A stretch of DNA of 64,000 bases, from NCBI GenBank assembly GCA_038531745.1, contig JBCBBJ010000014.1, positions 1 to 64,000 of the forward strand, read 5' to 3'. The translations under genes were made by a program, and so were the position numbers. Position 1 is the stretch's first letter, and every line of letters starts with the position of its first letter. Below are positions 33,846 through 42,347 of the stretch, piece after piece. The notes below the pieces were generated by a model, which was not told the origin of the DNA, searched no databases, and worked only from the letters and a program-made list of their open reading frames with translations. The stretch comes from CALLPQ01 sp038531745. Lineage in GTDB: Bacteria; Pseudomonadota; Alphaproteobacteria; Caulobacterales; Parvularculaceae.

Positions 33846-35294
33846 ATGACCGACACGGCCCGCATCTCGTTCGCCGACCGGATTAACGACGCGATCACGC
33901 CGCTTAGCGAGGTTGTTAACGCGATCATCTTTTTCTCCGTCCCTGTGTTCGGGGTCAGTGTGCCGCTGGTTGTTATTTGGCTTTTGGCCGCGGCAGTGAT
34001 CCTGACCATTGCCCTTGGCTTTATTAATTTGCGGGGCTTTGGCCACGCCCTTGCGCTCGTTTCCGGCAAAACCGGCGACAGCAAAAACGCGTCACACGGA
34101 CAAATTTCCCATTTTCAGGCCCTAACGTCTGCCCTGTCGGGAACGGTCGGTCTGGGCAATATTGCTTCGGTGCCCATTGCGATTGCGCTTGGCGGGCCGG
34201 GCGCCGTTGTATGGATGATCCTCGCCGGTTTTTTTGGCATGTCCTCCAAATTTGCCGAATGCGCACTTGCGGTAAAGTACCGACAGAACCATGCGGATGG
34301 CACCGTCAGCGGCGGGCCCATGTACTATATCGAAGCGGTGTTCAAGCGCCGTGGTCTGGGCATGGTTGGTAAGGTACTGGCAATTTTCTTTGCGGTGATG
34401 ACGATGGGGGCGTCGGTCAGTATCTTCCAGGTGAACCAGGCCCACGCGCAATTTGTCAGCGTAACGGGTCTGTCGGTGCCGTTGATCTTTGGTGGGCTCA
34501 TGGCGACCGGGGTGGCAATTGTCATCCTTGGCGGGATTGGCGTCATCGGCCGGGTAACCTCTCTCCTTGTGCCCGCCATGGGCGTTTTATATTTGGGCGC
34601 CGGCTTGATCATTCTGGCGGCCAATGCCTCGGCACTTCCCGGTGCCATCGGCCTGATCGTGGGCGGCGCCTTCGGTCTTGATGCGGCGGGCGGGGGTATT
34701 GTTGGTGCCCTGATCAATGGTATCAAACGCGCAACCTATTCTAGCGAAGCTGGCGTGGGTTCTGCCGCCATCGCCCACGCGGCGGTGCGCACAAAGACAC
34801 CCCTGACGGAGGGGTATGTGGCGCTGCTCGAACCCTTTATCGACACGATTATTGTGTGCACCGTGACTGCGCTCGTCATCGTGGTCACCGGTGTTTACGT
34901 ACCCTATGTGGGCGTTGAAAATCCGCCCGGTATTACAATGACATCGGCTGCCTTCGCCAGCATGTTTAGTTGGTACCCTTACATATTGTTGGTGTCAGTG
35001 ATCCTGTTTGCGTTCTCCACGCTTGTCACCTGGGCCTATTATGGTTCCCAAGCGGCAGCCTATATTTTCGGGCGCAAACGCTATGTGGAGGTGACGTTCA
35101 AACTCGCGCTGTCGCTGCTCTTGTCGGTGGGGGCGGCGGTACAGCTTTCAGCCATCGTTGATTTCATCGATGCCATGCTGTTTGGCATGTGCATCCCCAA
35201 TATCATCGCGCTTTATCTATTGCTGCCGGAATTGCGCCGCGACGTGCACGCCTATGAGGCGACGCGCCGCGTTTCACCGGGGCCGGGCTCGTAA
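33846..35294 (+). CDS. Alanine/glycine:cation symporter (AGCS family)
   Basis: The protein has 482 residues and about 11 membrane segments. 'LSGTVGLGNIASVPIAIALGGPGAVVWMILAGFFGMSSKFAECALAVKYR' is the AGCS signature, followed by 'DGTVSGGPMYYIE' and 'GIKRATYSSEAGVGSAAIAHAA'. Members import alanine or glycine with sodium. The ribosome binding site is AAGGGA before the ATG. Two small hairpins follow the stop codon. Confidence 0.93.
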   Translation: MTDTARISFADRINDAITPLSEVVNAIIFFSVPVFGVSVPLVVIWLLAAAVILTIALGFINLRGFGHALALVSGKTGDSKNASHGQISHFQALTSALSGTVGLGNIASVPIAIALGGPGAVVWMILAGFFGMSSKFAECALAVKYRQNHADGTVSGGPMYYIEAVFKRRGLGMVGKVLAIFFAVMTMGASVSIFQVNQAHAQFVSVTGLSVPLIFGGLMATGVAIVILGGIGVIGRVTSLLVPAMGVLYLGAGLIILAANASALPGAIGLIVGGAFGLDAAGGGIVGALINGIKRATYSSEAGVGSAAIAHAAVRTKTPLTEGYVALLEPFIDTIIVCTVTALVIVVTGVYVPYVGVENPPGITMTSAAFASMFSWYPYILLVSVILFAFSTLVTWAYYGSQAAAYIFGRKRYVEVTFKLALSLLLSVGAAVQLSAIVDFIDAMLFGMCIPNIIALYLLLPELRRDVHAYEATRRVSPGPGS

Positions 35295-35326
35295 CCCTTA
35301 GAGAGGGTTGCTTCCATGGGAATCAT

Positions 35327-35351
35327 GACGACGCTTTAAGTCGTTGTTTTT
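35327..35351 (+). terminator. Probable terminator after the symporter gene
   Basis: ACGAC-GCTTTAA-GTCGT is followed by TGTTTTT. A second hairpin, AACCCT-TAGAG-AGGGTT (35293-35309), overlaps the symporter stop codon just upstream. Confidence 0.5.
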
Positions 35352-35397
35352 ACGCGTTTCCCGGCGGCGAACCGCCCATACTTCGCCTGAAAACCCT

Positions 35398-36141
35398 TTA
35401 AGGGGGATCGCCGGATTGTGGGTGCTGTTTGGCGTCATCGGGCAGGAGGCGATGGCGGGTGTTGGCGCTTGAACTGGAAAGCTGAGCGCGCAGGCTTTTT
35501 TTTGGCGCCGCTTGCGGGGCTGGTGATGGCAAGACCATTCTGTTGACCGCGTCATCACTTGCCGGGGGCGTCGGGGATTGCCCCCTTGGGGCGGATGGCT
35601 CGGGCGTGTGTGCGGTTGGCCGGGTACGTGGGCGCGGTGCCGGTTCAGGGGGACCGCGTTTTTCCGCCACCTGCTTTTCCACCGCCCGCTTTGCCACTGA
35701 CCGTTTTTCTGGCACCCGCTTATCAAAGCTCGGCTCGTCGGGGGCGATTGCGATGGGTGCCCGGCGTGTTGAGGGGGGTGCGGGTTTTGGGCGCGGTGCT
35801 TCTTTTTCAAGAAAGGCCTGCCAAAAGGCGTTCAGGGACGCCGTTTCCACGGCCTTGCCCTTGCGCATCCGCTCGGCAAGGGAATGCACCCACATGGCTT
35901 TGGACAGGCAGGTCATGCGTTTCATAAAGGCATGGCGGTCAACGGTCACATAATCCATCGTGGCATGGGCTGCTGCCTCAACCGCATCGGCTGTGATCAA
36001 CGAGATCCGCCGATGTTTCTGGGCGAGCGCAGCCTCGCACTCCTTCTCACCGATAGGCTCCCACCCATCGCCAAGCAGCGCCGCCTTGCGATAGGCATAG
36101 GGTTTTCCCGTATGCTGACAAATATCTGGTTCTTTATCCAT
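35398..36141 (-). CDS. Unknown protein, Pro- and basic-rich C-terminal half
   Basis: About 247 residues from the ATG at 36141 (MDKEPD); the frame runs on to 36168. The first 115 residues look folded: 'DICQHTGKPYAYRKAALLGDGWEPIGEKECEA' then helices with 'ITADAVEAAAHATMDYVTVDRHAFMKRMTCLSKAMWVHSLAERMRKG'. The rest is full of Pro, Arg, Lys and Ala, with repeated 'EKRSVAKRAVEKQVAEKR'-like charge clusters, and is probably disordered. I recognise no family. It lies next to the HU gene, from which it is separated by the HU terminator. The composition could suit nucleic-acid binding, but that is only a guess. Confidence 0.6.
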   Translation of the reverse strand: MDKEPDICQHTGKPYAYRKAALLGDGWEPIGEKECEAALAQKHRRISLITADAVEAAAHATMDYVTVDRHAFMKRMTCLSKAMWVHSLAERMRKGKAVETASLNAFWQAFLEKEAPRPKPAPPSTRRAPIAIAPDEPSFDKRVPEKRSVAKRAVEKQVAEKRGPPEPAPRPRTRPTAHTPEPSAPRGQSPTPPASDDAVNRMVLPSPAPQAAPKKSLRAQLSSSSANTRHRLLPDDAKQHPQSGDPP

Positions 36142-36244
36142 GGGCCCGATGATAAGCCCGCGCCCCAAGGCGGGGATAGATATCCCCGGATTTTCTGGGG
36201 GGTGAGGGCTGGAAAACCAAACGCCCGGCTTACCCCCTAGACGC

Positions 36245-36281
36245 TAAAAAAAACCGGCGCCCTGAAGGCACCGGCTTTTTT
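36245..36281 (-). terminator. Rho-independent terminator of the HU gene
   Basis: On the minus strand AAAAAAGCCGGTGCC and GGCGCCGGTTTTTTT form a long stem closed by a short loop and ending in a run of T. It lies about 50 bp after the stop codon of the HU gene. Confidence 0.88.
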
Positions 36282-36331
36282 GAAATGGTCAGTGTCTGCA
36301 CGGCGGCGCCACCCGCCACCGGAAATCGGTC

Positions 36332-36604
36332 TCAATTCAGCGCGTCTTTCAGGCCTTTACCGGCGGTGAATTTGGGCTGGATACTGGCTTTGATTTTGAT
36401 TGTCTCGCCGGTACGGGGGTTGCGGCCATCGCGGGCGGCGCGTTTCACGGCGGCGAAGGTGCCGAAGCCCACAAGACGCACATCATCGCCTTTTTTCAGG
36501 GTATCGGTGATCGCATCGAAGACGGCGTCCACGGACCGTCCGGCTTCGGCTTTGCTGATCCCCGCAAAGTCGGCAACGCGGTCAATAAATTCGTTCTTGT
36601 TCAT
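36332..36604 (-). CDS. hupB: HU family DNA-binding protein
   Basis: The protein has 90 residues, the standard HU size. 'MNKNEFIDRVADFAGISKAEAGRSVDAVFDAI' is the helical dimer part, and 'RLVGFGTFAAVKRAARDGRNPRTGETIKI' is the DNA-bending beta arm with the conserved proline. It packs and bends chromosomal DNA. An AAAGGTGAG site precedes the ATG. Placement after lon, with a chorismate mutase gene between, resembles the clpP-clpX-lon-hupB order of many proteobacteria. Confidence 0.96.
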   Translation of the reverse strand: MNKNEFIDRVADFAGISKAEAGRSVDAVFDAITDTLKKGDDVRLVGFGTFAAVKRAARDGRNPRTGETIKIKASIQPKFTAGKGLKDALN

Positions 36605-36753
36605 TATCTCACCTTTATGATTGTGTTGGCACCGCGATTGTCGAGATGCCCTCTACGCTCAACCCGTATTATGGCGTAGCGCCGACCCCGCTTAAAAGCC
36701 CTGCGGGACCGAAAAATGAGGATATCCGCCAGTTTTGGGGTAAAATGCTGATT

Positions 36754-37095
36754 TTATTGGCTGTTTTCGCTGCGTTCGCCATGCACTTCGTCCCATTTGT
36801 CGTGTTCGTGGGCGATGGAGCATTCAATCAGGGTGCGCCAAACGGGCTCAGCGATTCGTTTTGACAGGCCTTCGCACTCGGCGCTGCGCAGGACCTTGGC
36901 AACGACATCCTCTATCCGCCAGGGCAAGCGCACCTCGGATTTTTCGGCTTTAATCCGCCCGGCCGCCTCGATATAGCCTTGGCGCGCCGCCATCAGCCTG
37001 ACCAGCGCCCGGTCGAGCCGGTCAATCTCCACACGCACCTGTTCCATGGTTTGGCAGGCGTCGGCTGACACGGCGGGGTCAAGGTCTTGTGTCAT
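36754..37095 (-). CDS. AroQ-type chorismate mutase
   Basis: The product is about 113 residues. 'MEQVRVEIDRLDRALVRLMAARQGYIEAAGRIKAEKSEVRLPWRIEDVVAKVL' is the three-helix AroQ fold with the conserved Arg, Lys and Glu residues. It converts chorismate to prephenate for phenylalanine and tyrosine; isochorismate-pyruvate lyase activity, as in PchB, is a less likely alternative. The start at 37095 (MTQDLD) is preferred over 37113. It lies between the lon terminator and hupB. Confidence 0.85.
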   Translation of the reverse strand: MTQDLDPAVSADACQTMEQVRVEIDRLDRALVRLMAARQGYIEAAGRIKAEKSEVRLPWRIEDVVAKVLRSAECEGLSKRIAEPVWRTLIECSIAHEHDKWDEVHGERSENSQ

Positions 37096-37111
37096 TGTGT
37101 GTCTTACTTTC

Positions 37112-37141
37112 AAAAAAACTGCGGAGGAGACCCTCCGCAGT
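37112..37141 (-). terminator. Rho-independent terminator of lon
   Basis: ACTGCGGAGG and CCTCCGCAGT form a perfect 10-bp stem with a 4-nt loop, followed on the minus strand by seven T. It begins 30 bp after the lon stop codon and reaches the upstream edge of the chorismate mutase gene. Confidence 0.9.
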
Positions 37142-37170
37142 CTGATTGTATCGTCTTTTTGTTTGTAGCG

Positions 37171-39558
37171 TTAGTGTTTGACCACGGCGTCGCTGTCCAC
37201 CGGTTCGGTCGCGGAAACGGCAGCAGGCTCAACCCACTCAATGGGTGTCAATTTGCCCACCAGGGCGTGGGCCAGCACCTCGTCAACTGTTGAAACGGGT
37301 ACAATCTCCAGCGCTTCCTTAACATTGTCCGGGATGTCGGCCAGGTCTTTCTCATTCTCCTCAGGGATCAGCACCTTTGAGACACCGGCGCGCACCGCGG
37401 CAAGCAGTTTTTCCTTGAGCCCACCAATGGCGAGGACGCGGCCCCGCAAGGAAATCTCGCCCGTCATGGCGATATCCTTGTGAATTTTCACACCTGTCAG
37501 TACGGAGACCATCGCCGTTGCCATGGCAACACCGGCCGATGGCCCATCTTTTGGCGTCGCGCCCTCGGGCACATGGACGTGGATGTCCGTGCGTTCAAAG
37601 AGCGGGGGCTCAATGCCAAAATCCACCGAGCGTGAGCGCACATAGGATGCCGCGGCCGAGACCGATTCCTTCATCACATCTTTAAGGTTGCCCGTGGGGG
37701 TCATGCGCCCCTTACCGGGCATTTTTACCGCCTCAATGGTCAGGATATCCCCGCCAACGGAGGTCCAGGCAAGCCCCGTAACGACGCCGACGCGGTCCTC
37801 GCCCTCAACCTCGCCATAGCGAAACTTCGTAACGCCGGAAAAATCAGACAGATTATCCGCTGTCACATCAACCTTTGTGCTGTCGCTGGTCTCTAATTCG
37901 CGTACGGCTTTTCGAGCAAGACGGGCAATCTCGCGCTCCAGGTTCCGCACGCCCGCTTCGCGGGTGTAAAGACGGATCAAATTGCGCAAGGCTTCATCGG
38001 TCAGTGACCATTCATCATCTTTGAGCCCGTGATTTTCCAATTGCTTCGGGATCAAATGCTGGCGCGCGATCTCAACCTTTTCATCCTCAGTGTAGCCGGG
38101 GATGCGGATGATCTCCATCCGGTCCATAAGCGGTTGCGGCATGTTCAGGCTATTGGCCGTCGTCACAAACATCACGTCGGAGAGGTCGTAATCAACTTCG
38201 AGATAATGATCCGCAAACGTTGCATTCTGTTCGGGATCAAGCACCTCCAACAGGGCGGAGGCCGGATCACCACGAAAATCCTGACCCATCTTGTCGATCT
38301 CATCAAGCAGGAACATCGGGTTCGATGTTTTAGCCTTTTTCATGGATTGGATGACCTTGCCGGGCATAGACCCGATATAGGTACGGCGGTGGCCACGGAT
38401 TTCCGCCTCGTCACGCACACCGCCCAAAGACACGCGGACAAAATCGCGGCCCGTGGCGTTGGCGATGGATTTACCAAGGGAGGTTTTACCCACTCCCGGT
38501 GGGCCCACCAGACACAGGATCGGGCCTTTCAGCTTGTTGGTGCGTTTTTGAACGGCAAGATATTCAAGGATGCGTTCTTTGACCTTATCAAGACCATAAT
38601 GTTCCGTATCAAGAATATCCTGTGCCTTGTTGATATTGTTTTTAACCTTTGCCTTATTGTTCCAGGGGATCGACAGGATCCAGTCAAGATAGTTACGCAC
38701 CACAGTTGATTCCGCCGACATGGGCGACATCTGGCGCAGTTTCTTTACCTCGGCTTCGGCTTTGGTTTTTGCTTCCTTGGACAGCTTGGTTTTTTTGATC
38801 CGCTCTTCAATTTCGCTGATCTCGTCCTTGCCGTCTTCGGTTTCGCCCAGTTCCTTCTGGATCGCTTTCATCTGTTCATTCAGATAATATTCGCGCTGGG
38901 TTTTCTCCATCTGGCGTTTGACGCGATTGCGGATTTTTTTCTCCACCTGCAATACGCTCATCTCGCCTTCCATAAAGGCGTAGACCCGCTCCAACCGTTG
39001 GGGGACCGCGTGAATTTCCAACAGCTCCTGCTTTTCTGAAAGCTTGATATTCAGGTGCGAGGCGACGGTGTCAGCAAGCTTGGCAGGCTCCTCAATTTGA
39101 TTGATAGAAACAATCACTTCCGGCGGGACGCGCTTGTTCAGCTTCACATAGGACTCAAATTGTGTGCCCACGGAGCGAACGAGTGCGTTGACTTCTTCTT
39201 CGGTGCCTTGGTCTTGCTCAATCTCGGTGACCGCAGCTTCGAAATACTCATCAGTATGCGTGTATTCGTCGATTTGTGCGCGCCATTCGCCTTCCACCAG
39301 CACTTTCACGGTGCCGTCGGGTAATTTCAGCAATTGGATGATCGTTGCAACAACACCCACCTGATAAATCGTATCGGGGCTGGGGTCGTCATCATTGGGG
39401 TCCATCTGCGAGACCAAAAGGATCTTGCGGTCATTCTCAATGACATTTTCAAGCGCTTTGACGGATTTCTCCCGGCCCACAAAAAGCGGCACGATCATGT
39501 TTGGGAAAACCACGATGTCGCGCAGGGGAAGAACGGGAAATATATTTTTGTCAGTCAT
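37171..39558 (-). CDS. lon: ATP-dependent protease Lon
   Basis: The product is 795 residues, close to the 784 of E. coli. The N-terminal LON domain ('FPVLPLRDIVVFPNMIVPLFVGR') is followed by a coiled region, an AAA+ domain with Walker A 'GPPGVGKTSLGKS' and Walker B 'FLLDEIDKMG', and a Ser-Lys protease domain. The catalytic serine is in 'KDGPSAGVA' (Ser674), and the lysine is in 'IGGLKEKLLAAVRAG'. It degrades damaged and short-lived regulatory proteins in the cytosol. The start at 39558 has GGAG upstream. A heat-shock-type promoter candidate lies about 200 bp upstream. Confidence 0.98.
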   Translation of the reverse strand: MTDKNIFPVLPLRDIVVFPNMIVPLFVGREKSVKALENVIENDRKILLVSQMDPNDDDPSPDTIYQVGVVATIIQLLKLPDGTVKVLVEGEWRAQIDEYTHTDEYFEAAVTEIEQDQGTEEEVNALVRSVGTQFESYVKLNKRVPPEVIVSINQIEEPAKLADTVASHLNIKLSEKQELLEIHAVPQRLERVYAFMEGEMSVLQVEKKIRNRVKRQMEKTQREYYLNEQMKAIQKELGETEDGKDEISEIEERIKKTKLSKEAKTKAEAEVKKLRQMSPMSAESTVVRNYLDWILSIPWNNKAKVKNNINKAQDILDTEHYGLDKVKERILEYLAVQKRTNKLKGPILCLVGPPGVGKTSLGKSIANATGRDFVRVSLGGVRDEAEIRGHRRTYIGSMPGKVIQSMKKAKTSNPMFLLDEIDKMGQDFRGDPASALLEVLDPEQNATFADHYLEVDYDLSDVMFVTTANSLNMPQPLMDRMEIIRIPGYTEDEKVEIARQHLIPKQLENHGLKDDEWSLTDEALRNLIRLYTREAGVRNLEREIARLARKAVRELETSDSTKVDVTADNLSDFSGVTKFRYGEVEGEDRVGVVTGLAWTSVGGDILTIEAVKMPGKGRMTPTGNLKDVMKESVSAAASYVRSRSVDFGIEPPLFERTDIHVHVPEGATPKDGPSAGVAMATAMVSVLTGVKIHKDIAMTGEISLRGRVLAIGGLKEKLLAAVRAGVSKVLIPEENEKDLADIPDNVKEALEIVPVSTVDEVLAHALVGKLTPIEWVEPAAVSATEPVDSDAVVKH

Positions 39559-39756
39559 GACAGTCTCCAAATCGATTTGGTGCGCCGCCGTGGCGGGGCC
39601 CAAACGCATTACGAACCGCGACCTGAAATCAGCGTGCGCGGGACAAGAACCGCTTCCCTATTAAACAGTCTTCTTATTTACGAAGAAAAGCTTACACCCG
39701 ATTTGCGGGCGGACGCAGCGTCTTTTTCAACACGGCAAAGCGGATAGTGCCCTACC

Positions 39757-39785
39757 GATGTGGGCAATGCTGGGCGCGGTTCAAG
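39757..39785 (-). promoter_or_regulatory. Candidate heat-shock (sigma-32 type) promoter of lon
   Basis: On the minus strand CTTGAA (39785-39780) is followed after about 15 nt by CCCACAT (39764-39758). The E. coli sigma-32 consensus is CTTGAA, 13-15 nt, CCCCATNT, so the -35 box is perfect and the -10 box partly matches. The leader to the lon start codon would be about 190 nt. lon is a known heat-shock gene in many proteobacteria. Confidence 0.4.
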
Positions 39786-39862
39786 GTCAGAGGCAGATCA
39801 ACTGGTAATCGCTATCCAGCTTGTTACTTGCGGTGATCGAATTCCTGTTGCGGTCAAACCCA

Positions 39863-39894
39863 CAAAGCCCCTTCGTGAAAGCGAAAGGGCTTTG
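39863..39894 (-). terminator. Hairpin after clpX
   Basis: CAAAGCCC and GGGCTTTG pair, continued after one mismatch by TTCG/CGAA. It lies 35 bp downstream of the clpX stop codon. No strong T-run follows on the minus strand. Confidence 0.5.
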
Positions 39895-39928
39895 GAAAAG
39901 CTCGATAAAAGGTAAGGTCTACGCGACT

Positions 39929-41221
39929 TTACGCCGTGGCGTCCGCTTCGACTTTTTCTTTCGCGCGCTCGTCATAGATAAACAGCGGCTTGGCGTTACC
40001 CTCGACCACTTCACCATTGACCACCACTTCCGAGACGCCGTCCAGGGTGGGCAGATCAAACATGGTGTCGAGCAGGATGCCTTCCATGATGGACCGCAGG
40101 CCGCGCGCGCCGGTTTTCCGCGCAATGGCTTTGCGGGCGATGGCGGCTTTGGCGTCGTCGGTGAAGGTCAGTTTGACCTCCTCCATTTCGAACAGACGCT
40201 GATATTGCTTGACCAGCGCATTTTTTGGCGTGGTCAGGATCTGGATCAGGGCGTCCTCATCGAGATCTTCGAGGGTTGCGATGACCGGCAAGCGGCCCAC
40301 AAATTCCGGGATTAGACCAAATTTCAGCAGGTCTTCCGGCTCAACCTCGCGCAGGATATCGCCCACGCGGCGGTCGTCTGGGTTCTTCACCTCTGCGCCA
40401 AAGCCGATGGACGCACCGTCACCGCGGCCTGAGATAACTTTTTCAAGGCCAGCAAACGCCCCGCCCACGATGAACAGGATGTTTGTTGTATCAACCTGCA
40501 GAAATTCCTGCTGCGGATGCTTGCGGCCCCCTTGCGGCGGGACGGACGCGACCGTGCCTTCCATAATTTTCAAAAGCGCCTGCTGCACGCCCTCGCCCGA
40601 CACATCCCGGGTGATGGAAGGATTGTCGGATTTGCGGCTGATCTTATCAACCTCGTCAATGTAGACGATCCCGCGCTGGGCCCGCTCCACATTATAGTCC
40701 GCGGCCTGGAGGAGCTTGAGGATGATGTTCTCCACATCCTCGCCCACATAGCCCGCCTCGGTCAGGGTTGTGGCATCAGCCATAGTAAACGGCACATCAA
40801 GGATACGCGCCAGAGTTTGGGCCAGCAGGGTCTTACCAGACCCGGTGGGACCAACGAGTAGGATATTGGATTTTGCCAGCTCAACATCATTGCCTTTACC
40901 GGCATGGTTGAGGCGTTTGAAATGGTTATGGACCGCAACGGCAAGCACGCGTTTCGCGTGGGCCTGGCCGATCACATAATCGTCGAGAACCTTGTTGATC
41001 TGTTGCGGGGAGGGCACGCCGTCGCCAGTTTTCACCAGCGAGGATTTCGACTCCTCCCGGATAATATCCATGCACAGTTCAACGCACTCGTCACAGATAA
41101 AGACCGTGGGCCCCGCAATCAGCTTGCGCACTTCATGCTGGCTTTTCCCGCAAAACGAGCAATAGAGCGTATTTTTACCGTCACCGCCGCCGCTTTTTCC
41201 GCTTACTTTGCTCACCACCAT
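39929..41221 (-). CDS. clpX: ClpX, ATPase subunit of ClpXP protease
   Basis: The product is 430 residues. An N-terminal zinc-binding domain has CSFC...CDEC cysteines, followed by the AAA+ domain with Walker A 'GPTGSGKTLLAQTLA', 'ADATTLTEAGYVGEDVE' and Walker B 'IVYIDEVDKI'. The pore loop lies in this part, and 'LIPEFVGRLPVIATLEDLDE' includes the IGF-type loop region for docking to ClpP. It unfolds tagged substrates and feeds them to ClpP. In alphaproteobacteria ClpXP also controls the cell cycle. It lies 290 bp after clpP, so it may have its own promoter. Confidence 0.98.
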   Translation of the reverse strand: MVVSKVSGKSGGGDGKNTLYCSFCGKSQHEVRKLIAGPTVFICDECVELCMDIIREESKSSLVKTGDGVPSPQQINKVLDDYVIGQAHAKRVLAVAVHNHFKRLNHAGKGNDVELAKSNILLVGPTGSGKTLLAQTLARILDVPFTMADATTLTEAGYVGEDVENIILKLLQAADYNVERAQRGIVYIDEVDKISRKSDNPSITRDVSGEGVQQALLKIMEGTVASVPPQGGRKHPQQEFLQVDTTNILFIVGGAFAGLEKVISGRGDGASIGFGAEVKNPDDRRVGDILREVEPEDLLKFGLIPEFVGRLPVIATLEDLDEDALIQILTTPKNALVKQYQRLFEMEEVKLTFTDDAKAAIARKAIARKTGARGLRSIMEGILLDTMFDLPTLDGVSEVVVNGEVVEGNAKPLFIYDERAKEKVEADATA

Positions 41222-41511
41222 ACTCCTCTGTGACGCACCCGCGTCGCTCGCCTACGCCATAATATGGCGGTCTATCGATATCAGCACAAGAAGGTTTACA
41301 AAGGTCTAGGTTAAGACCGTTGCCTTCCAGGCAGTTCTTCGCGCTTGGCCGCGTAACAGGGGCTCTATCTGACCCGATCCGAAACCGGCGCATCGCGATT
41401 GTATGCCGCTTGGTACCGCTGTGCAGGTATGGTGCCAGTCGCCAACATGGGCAGGGTAAGCCCCGCCAACGCTCACCGCGCAGACCCAATTATTCCCGCA
41501 CAAGGGCCGGC

Positions 41512-42147
41512 CTATGCGCCTTCTTCACTTACCGGTGCGGTGCGTTCGGTTAATACTTTATCAATAAGACCGAACTTCACCGCTTCATCGGGGGTCATGA
41601 AGTGGTCGCGATCGAGCGTTTCTTCAATCGTCTCATAATCCTGCCCGGTATGGTGCACATAGATTTCGTTCAGGCGACGTTTCACCTCAATGATGTCTTT
41701 GGCATGGCGCTCAATATCCGACGCCTGACCCTGGAATCCGCCGGAGGGCTGATGCACCATGATCCGCGAATTGGGCAGGGAGAAGCGCATGTCTTTCTCA
41801 CCCGCTGTCAACAAGAGTGAGCCCATGGACGCGGCCATTCCGGTGCACATGGTGGACACCGCCGGGCGGATATACCGGATGGTGTCATACATCGCGAGGC
41901 CAGCGGAAACCGATCCACCGGGTGAATTGATGTAGAGATTGATCTCTTTCTTGGGGTTCTCTGCCTCAAGGAACAGGAGCTGGGCCACCACGCTTGTGGC
42001 CATGGCGTCATTGACCGGGCCAGCAATAAAAATGATGTGCTCTTTGAGAAGCCGCGAATAGATATCGTAGGATCGCTCCCCGCGGCTGGTCTGCTCAATT
42101 ACCATCGGCGTGAGGTAATTCTCATACATGGCAACCGGATCGTTCAT
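41512..42147 (-). CDS. clpP: ClpP, proteolytic subunit of ClpXP
   Basis: The product is 211 residues. The catalytic serine is in 'GMAASMGS' (Ser107) and the histidine in 'IMVHQPSGG' (His132); the aspartate falls near 'TLDRDHFM'. 'YINSPGGSVSAGLAMYDTI' is the oxyanion loop. Fourteen subunits form a barrel that degrades proteins delivered by ClpX or ClpA. The ATG at 42147 has GAGGAA just upstream; the frame reaches to 42201 but lacks a start site there. An inverted repeat, GGGGGTG/CACCCCC, lies at 42233-42259 in the upstream region. Confidence 0.98.
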   Translation of the reverse strand: MNDPVAMYENYLTPMVIEQTSRGERSYDIYSRLLKEHIIFIAGPVNDAMATSVVAQLLFLEAENPKKEINLYINSPGGSVSAGLAMYDTIRYIRPAVSTMCTGMAASMGSLLLTAGEKDMRFSLPNSRIMVHQPSGGFQGQASDIERHAKDIIEVKRRLNEIYVHHTGQDYETIEETLDRDHFMTPDEAVKFGLIDKVLTERTAPVSEEGA

Positions 42148-42347
42148 ACATTCCTCATGGTGTGAAGGCGTCGGGGCGGATCGAATAAGCCGGGACCGCA
42201 AACGCGAAAAAATTGTCGTGTATCGTACTATTGGGGGTGTCGGTTAAAATTCCACCCCCTGCATAGCCGCAAGGCTAATTTATTCCGCTCGTTTTTACCG
42301 TTGCCGGCGCGGCACTGGATCACCGGCCGCAACCCGCTCGCTCGCTA

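Larger units (their letters stand above)
39559..39928. other. Gap between clpX and lon: regulatory region
   Basis: This 370-bp stretch has no convincing reading frame. It holds a hairpin after clpX (39863-39894) and a candidate sigma-32-type promoter for lon (39757-39785). The rest shows nothing I can name. Confidence 0.6.

Noticed and set aside
42233..42259. CIRCE-type heat-shock operator upstream of clpP
   Set aside because: GGGGGTG/CACCCCC is an inverted repeat, but it does not match the CIRCE sequence; its role is unclear.
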